NCBI GenBank assembly: GCA_946902985.2
Contig: OX336389.2
Span: 126,329,572 to 126,393,571 of the forward strand
Direction of reading: 5' to 3'
DNA from: Meconema thalassinum
Lineage: Eukaryota; Arthropoda; Insecta; Orthoptera; Tettigoniidae
DNA: 64,000 nt
The notes below the pieces were generated by a model. It was not told the DNA's origin, made no database searches, and saw nothing but the letters and a program-made list of their open reading frames with translations. Shown here piece by piece: positions 44,810-54,699 of this stretch (its first letter is position 1; every line of letters starts with the position of its first letter). A program made the position numbers and the translations under genes.

Positions 44810-46386
44810 ATAAATGATATATTTTCAATAAGCTAAATGATATATTTTTTCAATAAGCTAAGGTGTTAAAAGTGATGAAAAGGGAGGATGGTCTAAAGTG
44901 AACAATAAATAATATAGCAATTCACTTGAACTGACAACCTGAAAATACCCTTCGGTAACAAGATATCGTAACATTTATATTTTTTTAAGAATGCGTCTAA
45001 TGCTTTATGAGACTCCATTTGAAGACAAAAAAGATCTCCCTCGATTAATGATCTATATTCATGTGCCCCTCTTAGATTTCAGTGAAAATGAAGTTTATTC
45101 CTGAATGAACAGCAGCTCCAGCACTGAGTCTAGTTCAAACCATCCTCTATAGACCAACAATATTTAAAATGCCTATCCTTGAATTCAGTTTGCACATTCT
45201 CTCTCCCACTATCCTCTCCTGTTGCATAGTGTCTTATCTTCACTGCTGTGGGCCGATAACCTAGATGTTAGGTCCCTTAAAACAACAATCATCATCATAT
45301 CTTCACTGCATGGCAGGCATAAAAGTAATGATCCCCTTTATTTCCCAAGGACATCAATCAGCCACTCAAACAGAGATATGTAGAGAGATGTTTATTTTAA
45401 GTAGGCGACAAATGTGTTTAATACCATATTATTAAAGGTTCACAGTAAAAATATTTGTCAATCGCATCTATGTTTCGCTACAGCGTAAAACAGTTCAAAC
45501 CAGTAGGCTACATCAAATACCGAATTCCCAATAAACATTTAATGCAGCCAATGGCCAAAGAACATAAATACTAACGTAATACCTAAATACATGAATTATA
45601 ACGTTAAAAAAAAGCTCGCAATGTGCATTGGTATAATTAGTAATCATCCAAGCAGAACCGTGTTAGAGTCTCTCTCCTGTCTGGACACTTCAGCACCGAA
45701 TTCCCAATGAGACATCGAAAGGGAGTACGAATAACATCTCGAACACAGCAACGATCATGTTCAATAATTTTTAATCGCGCACACAGCTGGAATTCAGAAA
45801 AACATGTGGTACACAACCACGCCCTCATCGACGAAACAATTAACTATCGGTGTTAACTTCACATGCCTCGACTACTCGCAACTAATAATTAAGGTATCCT
45901 TTATCTCGATGACAAGATTAGCATTAACCTGAAAAACTAACAGCCGGGTATTTGCTGCATTTGTCTCAATTTAGACCCAATGTGACAAAACTAAAAAGAG
46001 TTAAAAAGCGTAACATAGCCTACGTTAAACTTAAGATAGAAAATGCACAGTGCTCTACTAAAAAGGGAGCAACATTCATGGTAGGTTAGTGGCTAATCAT
46101 CGATCGTAGCCATTGAAGTTACCTCATGAAACTGTCTCCAAATATACATACTGAATAAACTAGAAAAAGAAAATGGGTGCACTCTCTTCATAACAGCACA
46201 CCGAATTAATAACTAGTCTGGAAACGCCCATATATACTCCTTAACAACATGTAAACAAATACTAATCTTCGCAGTTTGACAGAAAGATCTACACCACCAC
46301 ACCCTATAACAACAAAAAAGTAACAGAAAACTAAACAAATACGTCCATGTTTTACTATTATTGGAAGGGAAACAAACTATTTCTAC
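44810..46386. other. Mostly unassigned sequence
   Basis: Apart from the small stem-loop insertion at 45247-45297, nothing is recognised in this AT-rich stretch. Confidence 0.45.
45247..45297 (+). mobile_element. 51-bp solo stem-loop retroposon, copy 2
   Basis: The target duplication TATCTTCACTGC (45235-45246 and 45298-45309) is perfect. The insert has GGGCC...GGTCCC stems around ATAACCTAGATGTTA and the tail TTAAAACAACAATC(ATC)n. It starts within three bases of the stem, as do the copies at 14113 and 63889. Confidence 0.95.
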
Positions 46387-46392
46387 ACTTAC

Positions 46393-46582
46393 CGGAATAC
46401 CAGAGCGCGTACAAATTTTCTAAATCGAGAAATGAGTCGAAATTTATGGACCTCTTCGTAAATTCACTTCCTTCCAACTCACGAAAATGGCGACCACTGG
46501 ATGCATGACACAGAAAAATAGTTCCCTCACAGATAGGGCATATATTTTCCGCCCTTTGGGGAGTGAAAATTGTTCTATACAT
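46393..46582 (-). CDS. Candidate coding first exon with CxxC motif
   Basis: On the minus strand an ATG at 46582 (AAACATG) opens 63 codons, ending at TTCCG/GTAAGT, a strong consensus splice donor at 46392. The peptide includes ENICPICEGTIFLCHASSGR, HFRELEGSEFTKR and INFDSFLDLENLYALW. The CPIC pair followed by Cys/His could be half of a zinc-binding module as in the N-terminal exons of zinc-finger proteins, but I do not recognise the family. It is the best candidate here for part of a cellular gene. No downstream exon was identified in the next kilobases. Confidence 0.4.
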
Positions 46583-47170
46583 GTTTATTAAAAATATGAT
46601 TTAAAAAGATTTAATTTACAGTTTGAGCGAAAACAAATACACCAACAACAAAGTGATCCGCAAGCTACAGTATTTTATCAATGTGTTCATACGCCTGTAG
46701 TAACATATACAAAGCATAAATATACTATAATTCGCTTTGTAGAAATGAACGTGGGTGGCAATGAGACATGCTCACGGCAAATGAGGTTAGGCAAATAAGC
46801 ATTCGCGTTTTAAAATAAAACAATATTCTACGATTCAAAATTCTGTGAGTGCGCGTAAGCCTTTCATAATTTGAACGCTCGCCCAATTATACCGTATTCC
46901 GTATTCAATATCCGTAATGTCTAGGTCTATAAGTATTCAAATCTACTAGACGCTGCTTAAATACCTGCTACTCATTTTCATTCGTAAATATGTGTTTACT
47001 ACACATACCGTAGTATACAGATAATAGTAGGCTAAACCCATTGTTAAAAAAATAGTTTCAGAATGAAACGGCGAGGCTGAGCGGGTGATTCATGCCACCG
47101 TGTGGTGACATCACGGTAGTGATTCATAATGAATATTGTTTATGAATCCTGTGGAGGAGGGTGGGGTACA
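46583..47170. other. Unassigned AT-rich sequence
   Basis: No gene, terminal repeat or SINE recognised. Confidence 0.45.
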
Positions 47171-47389
47171 AGTTATAAATATGTAAACACACTCCTGGAA
47201 AAAAATATACATGTTTTAGTTAGTTATCACACGTAAATGGGCAATTTAGGACTACACGTTTCGACCCTGAAGTGGCGATCATCAGATCTTGATCACTGTG
47301 AAAAATGAACATCCACAGCCTGCGTAATAATAATAAATAAAATAACAAATTTTAGCATGCACTAGAAAAAACTAATTATAATCATCATC

Positions 47390-48462
47390 ATATATATCAT
47401 TTCAGTAGTATAGATCCCTCCTGCGACACTCACAAGCGACCGATCGTGAAAATGAGCATTCAAATGAAAGAGAATAGACATTAGCAGTGACGAATTGCAC
47501 TCTAATTCAATAAATATCAATAATTTCTTTAAAAAATGACTTTAAAAAATATTGAAGTGTGCGATTTGCAGATACTGTTGATGTATGAAAATACGCTCCA
47601 TAATTTCTGTCCACTTCACATTTTGGTCACTGTGACGCCCGTTTCATGTCATTTTAACATTTTGCATGGATTTCAGAAACAGTAAATCTAAGGAATGAGT
47701 ACTGGAGTCGTATAATTTCATAAATATCGAATAAACGGTGAGTGTTACAGCTCACAAATGACATTATCAGTGACAAATTGCATTCTAATTTCTTAAATAT
47801 GAATTTTTGTAAGCAGTGTTCGATTTGCAAAACCTATTGGGGAAAGTGTGGTTTATGAACATGCGAGATTTCTCGCACGGGTCCGCTAGTATATATTATT
47901 TCAGTAGTATAGATCCCTCCTGCGGCGCTCACAAGCGACCGATCGTGGCAAATGAGCATTCAAATGAAAGAGAATAGACATTAGCAGTGACGAATTGCAC
48001 TCTAATTTCATAAATATCTACATTTTTTTTAAAATATGACTTTTAAAAATATGGACGAAGTGTGCGATTTGCAGATAGTCTACTGTTGCTATAGGAAAAT
48101 ACGCTCCATAATTGCTATCCAAGTCACATTTTGGCCGCTGTGACGCCTGTTTTATGTCATTTTAACATTCTGAGATCTTTCCTTAATCATTTTGCATGGA
48201 TTTCAGAAACAGTAAATCAAAGGAATGAGTAATCAAATCGTATAATTTCATAAATATCGAATAGCCGGTGAGTGTTATGATGATCCAATTTTCAGTGATT
48301 GCCTTCTTAAGTTAGGGAACGTAGAACTTGGAATTCTAACTGAAATCTAATCATTTGGTGGAATTAAAATCATAACAACCTTTTTCCTTAAGTCTTTCAT
48401 TTTAAACATATTGGGAGAAGTGTGGTTTATGATCATGCGAGATTTCTCGCACGGGTCCGCTA
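47390..48462 (+). repeat. Two direct ~500-570-bp units
   Basis: Unit 1 (47395 to 47891) and unit 2 (47900 to 48462) share CAGTAGTATAGATCCCTCCT, ACAAGCGACCGATCGTG, AGAGAATAGACATTAGCAGT, and 'gcatggatttcagaaacagtaaatc'. Both end with CATGCGAGATTTCTCGCACG followed by GGTCCGCTAGT. The terminal palindrome GCGAGATTTCTCGC lies at the end of each unit. Probably two copies of one non-autonomous element in tandem. Confidence 0.85.
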
Positions 48463-48731
48463 GTGCACACTTAACTTGGTATTATTCTCCTCACAGCGAT
48501 GCTCACTTATAGCGGTGTGGAAGTCTACATTAGTAACCAATAATCAGTGGCTATAACAAATCCTTAGAATCATACTGCCTGCTTTTTATTTTTAGCCTAC
48601 TTTTCACATTTTGTAAAAATGAGGAAAAAGTAGACTTCTATCAACTCCTAAACGGCTGCAGCTATCGAAACCAAATTTGGTAAGAGTAAAGAGCTAAGTG
48701 AGCATCGCTGTGAGGAGAACAATACCAAGTT

Positions 48732-51700
48732 CATCATCATCATCATCTTCCTTCCAAGTATTGGGCCAAATGTCCCGTTACGGTCTTGCACTTTCCCTCC
48801 ATCTCTTCATCGGACGTCCTATCGATCTATTTCCCCGTGGCTGGTAGCGAAGGATCTCCTTTGGAAATCTTCCAGGTTCCATCCTTTGGACATGATGCTT
48901 CCAGTTCTCTTGGTAGTCACAAATGTATGCAGTTATTGGTTTCACTTTTAGTTCCTTCAGCACATCCTCGTTTCTCTTATGATCCCATTTAGTATAGCCT
49001 GCTGTTCGGCGCATAAAGGTCATTTCGCGTGCTGTGAGTCTGGAGATGTCCTGACATCTTATTGTCCATGCCTCGCTGCCATAGCATAGGGTTGGTCTGG
49101 CTAATGTGTTATACAAACGCAAGCGTGTATGCCTTTGGACAAGAGATGGCTTCATGACGTGATTGATGATTACTGTTGTTCTGGTATAATTAGTTATTTT
49201 TGCAGTTATGTCTCGTTCTTCTTGAAATGATAAATGATATCCTAAATACTTGAATTCGTTAACTCTTTCTAAAATTTTACCATCCAGACAAATTTTACTG
49301 GGGATAGGGTCCTTACCCTTAAAGGCCATTACTTTAGTCTTTTCAGTAGAAATGCACATGCTGAATTTTGATGCCACTTTCTGGAGGTTGAAAACTGACC
49401 ACTGCAGATCATCTTCAGAAGCTGCTACCAATGCAACATCATCAGCAAATAGTATAGCATCTAATTTTTTTAGATGCCTGCTGATAGGTATTGAACCATG
49501 TCTTTCACACCTCCATTCCTTTATTATAGCATTCATGTAGATTATGAATAGCAATGGAGAGAGTCCACAGCCTTGTCTTACCCCTCTGCTGATTGGCTTC
49601 CACTCGGATTTATGATTACTTAACCTTACTGAAATAAGAGTACCACTATACATGTTGGAAATGTTATCAATTAACTGTTGGGGGACACCATCACAGGCCA
49701 ATATGTCAATAAGTCTGTTTCTGTCAACAAAATCAAAGGCTTTCTTAAAATCAACAAATGATATGTGTGTTTCCAAATTGAACTCCCTGCGTTTTTCGAT
49801 CAAAATTTTTAAGGTGAAGTAGGCATCTGCACATGTGCGACCTTTTCTAAACCCATGTTGTTCATTCCCTATTAACTCAGAGTAATGTTTCAGTAATTTT
49901 TCTTTAACAATGTTTGCAAAAATGTTGTATCCAGAGTTAAGTATACTTATTCCTCTATAATTTTCCAAAACTTTCATATTTCCCTTCTTATGAAGAGGAA
50001 CTACTATTGCCTTTTGCCAATCTTCTGGAGGCCTGTTACCCATCCAGATTAAATTCAATAATCTGAGAAATCTTTTCTTGAAGGCATCGCCTGAATATTT
50101 TAACATTTCTGCATTTATCGAATCTTCTCCAGGTGTTTTCCCATTTCGAAGTTTCCTCAAGACCCGTTCTAATCCTTCGAGTGTAATATATTCCGATGTC
50201 TTGTTGTTAGATGCTTGTAAAACAAGTTGTTCAATATTTGGACTCGACCAAAGGCTCTGAAAATACTCAAGCCATTCTTTGTGGGATATTGCATTAATTT
50301 TTACATCTTCTTTTACTTCCCTATTTAGTTTTTTAAAAATTTTATAGGTTTGTGGTTGTGGTCTTGTTATGTCAGTCTCCAGGTACGAGACAAAGTTTTC
50401 CCAACTTTCCCTGTGTTTCTTCCGAACTTCTCTTTTTGCTATTGCTCTCTTATGATGGTATTCAATTTTATCTTCTAATTTACCAGTTGACAGAAACTTT
50501 TTATATGAATTTCTTTTTTCGGAGATTACTTTTTTAATTTCTTCGTCCCAAATTCTTAAACCCTTTTTCGTTTTCCATCTTCTTTTTTCTCCCAAACTTT
50601 CAAATGCTGACTGTTTTAGAGCTGAACTCAAATTGCACCACTCGTCTTCCACATCGTCAGAAAGTGGAATCATCTGAATGTGATTATCAAGCCTGTTTTG
50701 GTATAGCCATTTTATACTGGGATCATTTAAAAGGTTAACCTTATATAAAGTTTCGTTTTCCTGTGTTCTTTGTTTCTCTTTCTTGAACCACCGTGGTTTC
50801 AAACGAATAGGAGCAACTAATAAATAGTGGTCTGTTTCCAATTCAGGTCCTCGATAAACTCTTGTATCCAAAACTAAATCTGCCAATTTTCCATTACAAA
50901 TGATATAATCAATAATTGATTTCTGATTTCTTGCGGACCACGTATATTTATGACTGTCCTTGTGTGGAAATAGTGTGTTCATAATCCGAAACTGATTGAA
51001 GATAGTGAAATCTATTAATTTTGTTCCATTATTATTGCAGGTTACCTCTCCATGAATACCAATGTTATTCTGAAGATTCTCATTACCAACTCTGCCATTA
51101 AAGTCTCCCATTAACAGTATCATATCTTGTCTATTAGTAATATTGATTATCTTCTGTAGATCATTATACAAAATATCACTTTCTTTCGAGTTTCCTTCAA
51201 CCGGTGCATATACCCCTATAACTGTCAAATATCCTCTGGATAGTTTTATTCTTACTTGAATGACCCTTTCATTCCAAAAAGTATAGCTATCAATATTTGA
51301 TCGTAATCTCTTGTGAACCATAAACATAACCCCTGCCTGTGCTCTAACATTTCGTTGAACACCACTATAAAACTGTAAATAATTTCTTGTCTCCTTGGAT
51401 CCCTGAAGCTTTTTCTTTGTTTCAGAAATAACTGCAATTGAAATATCTTTTTAGATATAATATCGTCTAATTGATCATCTTTGTGTCCAATACCCTGAAC
51501 ATTCCAGGTAGCACATCTAATAATATCCTTCCTTTTCCAATTCGTGTCCTTTCCTTTGCCAAGTTCGTCAACTGTAGAATCCGTCCGGTTTTTTCCTTTA
51601 CAAGACTTGAAAGCAATGAAAATGTCCTTCCAACGGGTTGCTAGCCTGAAGAAAGTAAGTTCATTAATGGGGATGCCATCTCTCAGCCCATGGACAGGCT

Positions 51701-51858
51701 GTAATACAGCATTTCCTCTGTACTTGATGTAACGGTTATCCCGCCGTGCCTCGGTCGCCAGAGCCTCGTCTGTGGAAACGGGCAAGTTCGCCACGTGAAG
51801 GAGAGGATGACATTTGGGTAGGAGAGGTTATAGATTGCACATCACTACCCCTTGAACG
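48732..51858 (-). mobile_element. Near full-length APE-type LINE (RTE-like) in a MITE
   Basis: ACCAAGTT flanks it on both sides (48724-48731 and 51859-51866). It is about 3.1 kb with a single coding region for endonuclease plus reverse transcriptase. The layout (one ORF of about 1000 residues, short UTRs, a short repeat tail instead of poly-A) is that of RTE-type elements. The sense 3' end is CCCAATACTTGGAAGGAAGA followed by (TGA)n. Only one frame break was found, so it is younger than most elements in the window, and younger than the MITE it split. Confidence 0.95.
48778..51794 (-). pseudogene. LINE endonuclease-reverse transcriptase, one frame break
   Basis: The minus-strand protein starts at ATG 51794 (MANLPVSTDEALATEA). 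It enters the endonuclease at IIRCATWNVQGIG, then shifts frame by a small deletion near 51452 (between DDIISKK and DISIAVISETKKK). It continues in the 849-codon frame with the endonuclease blocks GVYAPVEGNSK, LMGDFNGRVG, HKYTWSARNQKSIIDYI and ELETDHYLL. RT blocks follow: GKTPGEDSINAEML, HKKGNMKVLENYRGISIL, NEQHGFRKGRTCADAYF, SFVDFKKAFDFVDR, GVRQGCGLSPLLF and LFADDVALVA. The catalytic Asp residues of VDFKKAFD and FADD are present. The C-terminus (GSEAWTIRCQDISRL, GRPMKRWRESARP) ends at 48778. Only the frame break prevents a full product. Confidence 0.95.
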
Positions 51859-51918
51859 ACCAAGTTAAGTGTACATTATAATAAGTTTTTTCTAGTGCAT
51901 GCTAAAATTTGTTTATTG

Positions 51919-51920
<2 letters not shown>

Positions 51921-51981
<61 letters not shown>
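51921..51981. repeat. (TTA)n microsatellite
   Basis: About 20 uninterrupted TTA units within the right inverted-repeat arm. The left arm has only a short version (AATAATAATAAATAAA near 47325), so it expanded after the arms formed. Confidence 0.95.
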
Positions 51982-52315
51982 AGTGTGACATTCTAAATTG
52001 TATAGACGCACATATACACTGTTACTCACGCAATTCACAAAACCTTGCAACACAAAACAAACCTAACGTGTAACGAGATTCAAAACCACAAATCAAAACA
52101 TTGTACTATAATCATCTAACGACGTGCTATTGAACCACAGCAGTGAATTTACTATTTACAATACCGTAGTGAAAATAAACCTCTTAACACAGTGATCAGG
52201 ATCTGATGATGGCCACTTCAGGGTCAAAATGCGTAATCCTAAATTGCCCATTTAAGTGTGATAGTTAATTAATACATGATTTTTTTTCCAGGAGTGTGTT
52301 TACATATTTATAACT

Positions 52316-52697
52316 GCTTGCCACGGTGGGTGAGTGGTTAACGTGTTGGTCTACTAACCCCAAGCTTGCAGGTTCGCTCCTGGCCGTAGTTAGTGATTTT
52401 TGAAAGGTGGCAAAAATGTACGACACGCATGTCATACGATGTTGGCATGTCAAAGAACCCATTTGAATTCAGTAAGCCGTATTCATAAGGGCAAAATTAA
52501 TCTCGGGATTTTCCGCCCAACACAAAGTTCCTCATTTCTCTACTAGAAAGCGCTATAGTGTTCAAGGAGCTTAGATATCTAACCTCCTTGACTCTCATAG
52601 TACTTCAAGGAACAACGACATTCGACATGCAAGCTACCCTCTGGGTGTAAAATAACAAAGCTTGCACCCGGCACCCTAGGCCATTCGATATTAATTA
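52316..52697 (+). mobile_element. tRNA-derived SINE, family D, 12-bp target duplication
   Basis: ATATTTATAACT flanks it (52304-52315, 52698-52709). The head has CCACGGTGGGTGAGTGGTTA (A-box) and GCAGGTTCGCTCC (B-box). The body includes CATGTCAAAGAACCC and 'ctctactagaaagcgctatag'. The left target copy is the outer edge of the long inverted repeat, so the SINE inserted at that edge. A 3' fragment of the family, inverted, is at 58983-59185. Confidence 0.95.
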
Positions 52698-52967
52698 ATA
52701 TTTATAACTTGCACCCCGCCCAATCCATTGGGCACAATCGTGTTGACCGACTGTCAAGCAGCAAACGACAATTTGTATAGGCATCACCGAAAAAAGAATG
52801 GCTACATATTTCCACATTCCTGTGGAGGAATTACAATAGCCTCGTTCGTTCAAGGCTGGTACACACCAAACCGTGAGCGGTAATAGTAATATACTGTAAT
52901 TATATTTAACTATGTCACGTATAAATTTTGCAATTTTTGGCAGAACAAGGATTTTGTTGATGTTCCT

Positions 52968-53330
52968 TATTTTATGGGCTGCGACATCGAGGCCATATAG
53001 CTCTGTGTATTTAGGTGTGTGTGTAAATTTGTTTGATAACCTTTGATATTGTGATGGCTCCTACTAGTGCGTGTATTTGTAAATTGGGGATAGGATTGGG
53101 AAGAGGGTGACCGTGGCTTTAAGTTTGGAACCATCCTTGCATTCGCCTGGAGTAGAAGTGGGAAACCTACTTCCAAGGTGGCTTAGGTGGGATTCTGACC
53201 CTCGTCTTCTCAGTTTTGCCTCACGAGACTCAGTGTAGCCCGTTCCAGCTCCCATACCGGAAATAATATTTTTCTTGGCAGAGCCGGGAATCTAACCCAG
53301 ACTTCCAGGGTGACAGCCGAAAGTTGGTCG
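52968..53330 (-). mobile_element. SINE composite, minus (families B and C)
   Basis: The left part, 'ggctgcgacatcgaggccatatag' to 'gatattgtgatggctcc', is the reverse of the family B 3' end at 13234-13592. The right part contains GGCAGAGCCGGGAATCTAAC at 53278, the reversed B-box of the head shared with 30563 and 54313. This shows that families B and C share modules. Confidence 0.8.
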
Positions 53331-53339
53331 AGGGATTTT

Positions 53340-53915
53340 GGCTCGTCTTAATGATTTGTTAAAGTAGCCTATAGGAATAATAACATTCCAGCAACAAACT
53401 TTTAGCAAAACGGTGCTGAGACCATATTACTTGCAAGCACTAATCTTATAATTCATTAATCATTCATTCGTATCACACCCTTTGGCCTGTATCACACGAC
53501 ACTGGCTGGCAAGGAAGCCGTTGTGATGGCTGGTACAAAATCCTCTATAAATCTGTTCATCCTCGTCAGTACACCTGCTTTTATGACCGAAGTATATCAC
53601 AGCCTAGCATATCGTGCACCAAGTTGTAAGAAATAAATCATGGAGGACGGTTGTCGTTTGAGGGTAATATTTGCAGTTGATTGGTATTATTATCGCAAAG
53701 TGGTCTTGAAACTTGATTTAAGTAAATTTGAAAACATGCCGGATACTTAATGAATGCATTCCAATCAGTATTTAAGATCTAAATGTAACAATTGGATATT
53801 TAATCATCCGCATTAATAAGAAGCGCGACAAAGAGTTACAGCCTCGATTGGAAGTGTGTGCGAGTGACATCGTGCCGATTACTATTTTGAAGATCCCGGG
53901 TTCAAGGCTATAATT
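53340..53915. other. No recognisable feature
   Basis: AT-rich sequence without a gene, repeat boundary or SINE box. Confidence 0.45.
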
Positions 53916-53917
53916 TC

Positions 53918-54385
53918 CTTTCTTTCTTAGTCGTTTTACCCTCCAGAGTTGACTTTTCCCTCGGACTCGGTGAGGGATCCCACCTTTACCACCTCCAGGA
54001 CAGTGTCCTAGAGCTTGAAACTTTCTAGATTGGGGATACAACTGGGGAGGTGGGACAAGCACCTCGCCCTGGCAGCCTCACCTGCAAAGCGAACAGGGGC
54101 CTTACGAGGGATGGGAAGATCGGGAGGGGTAGGCAAGGAAGAGAGAAGGAGGCGGCTGTGGCATCCTGGCATTTGCCTGGAAACGAAAAGGGAAACCACA
54201 GAAAACCACTTCGAGGATGGCTGAGGTGGAAATCGAACACTCTCTACTCATTTGGACCACGCAAGGCTGAGTAGACCCCTTTCCAGTCCTCATACCACTT
54301 TTCAAATTTCGTGGCAGAGCCGGGAATCGTACCTCAGACCTCCGGGGTGGCAGCTAAGTACGCTGACAACTACACCACGGAGGCG
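53918..54385 (-). mobile_element. SINE family C, full copy (minus)
   Basis: On the minus strand the head begins GCCTCCGTGGTGTAGTTGTC (A-box-like). The B-box GGTACGATTCCC lies at 54322-54333, then a body with 'ggttttctgtggtttccc' and 'aggcaaatgcc'. It ends in GTAAAACGACTAAGAAAGAA. The tail is (GAAA)n-like. Confidence 0.85.
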
Positions 54386-54416
54386 ACTCAAAGCTATCCA
54401 ACGGCGGAAAATTTTA

Positions 54417-54424
54417 CTTCTTTT

Positions 54425-54460
<36 letters not shown>

Positions 54461-54690
54461 AGTCGTTTTACCCTCCAAGGTTGGCTCTTCCCTTGGACTC
54501 AGCGAGGGATCCCACCTTTACCGCCTCCAGGGCAGTCCTGGAGCTTGAAACTTCGAATCCGGGGATACAACTGGGGAGGTGGGACGAGCACCTCGCCCAG
54601 GCAGCCTCACCTGCAAAGCGAACTGGGGCCTTGTGAGGGATGGGAAGATCGGGAGGGATAGACAAGGGAGAGGGAAGGAGGCAGCCGTAA
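54417..54690 (-). mobile_element. SINE family C, head-truncated copy with long (CTTT)n tail
   Basis: After a (CTTT)n run at 54419-54459 the sequence 'agtcgttttaccctccaaggttggctc' repeats that from 53930. It stays alignable to 'ggagggatagacaaggg' near 54670, then stops. The head is therefore missing. In sense orientation the microsatellite is the 3' tail. Confidence 0.85.
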
Positions 54691-54699
54691 CCTTACGTT

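Larger units (their letters stand above)
48463..51876. mobile_element. MITE split by a LINE
   Basis: TGCACACTTAACTTGGTATT at the left and, reversed, TGTACACTTAACTTGG at the right are its terminal repeats. A second inner copy, AAGTGAGCATCGCTGTGAGG (48697) against CCTCACAGCGATGCTCACTT (48491), extends them to about 45 bp. A LINE inserted eight bases inside the right repeat. Without it the MITE is about 280 bp. TA flanks both sides. Part of the interior matches 16335-16377 in inverted orientation. Confidence 0.85.
47172..52314. repeat. Long inverted repeats bounding a composite region
   Basis: GTTATAAATATGTAAACACA at 47172 is the exact reverse complement of the bases ending at 52314. Homology continues inward through ACACTCCTGGAAAAAAA, AATGGGCAATTTAGGA, CCCTGAAGTGGC and CATCAGATC.TGATCACTGTG (to about 47305 and 52185). 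A second block, AAATTTTAGCATGCACTAGA, is shared by 47350 and 51910. The right arm has an extra ~200 bp and an ATT microsatellite. This suggests a long-TIR element of unknown class, later filled by other insertions. Confidence 0.8.

Noticed and set aside
48778..51327. 849-codon frame as a host gene
   Set aside because: Endonuclease and RT motifs, a target duplication and a repeat tail identify it as a LINE, not a cellular gene.
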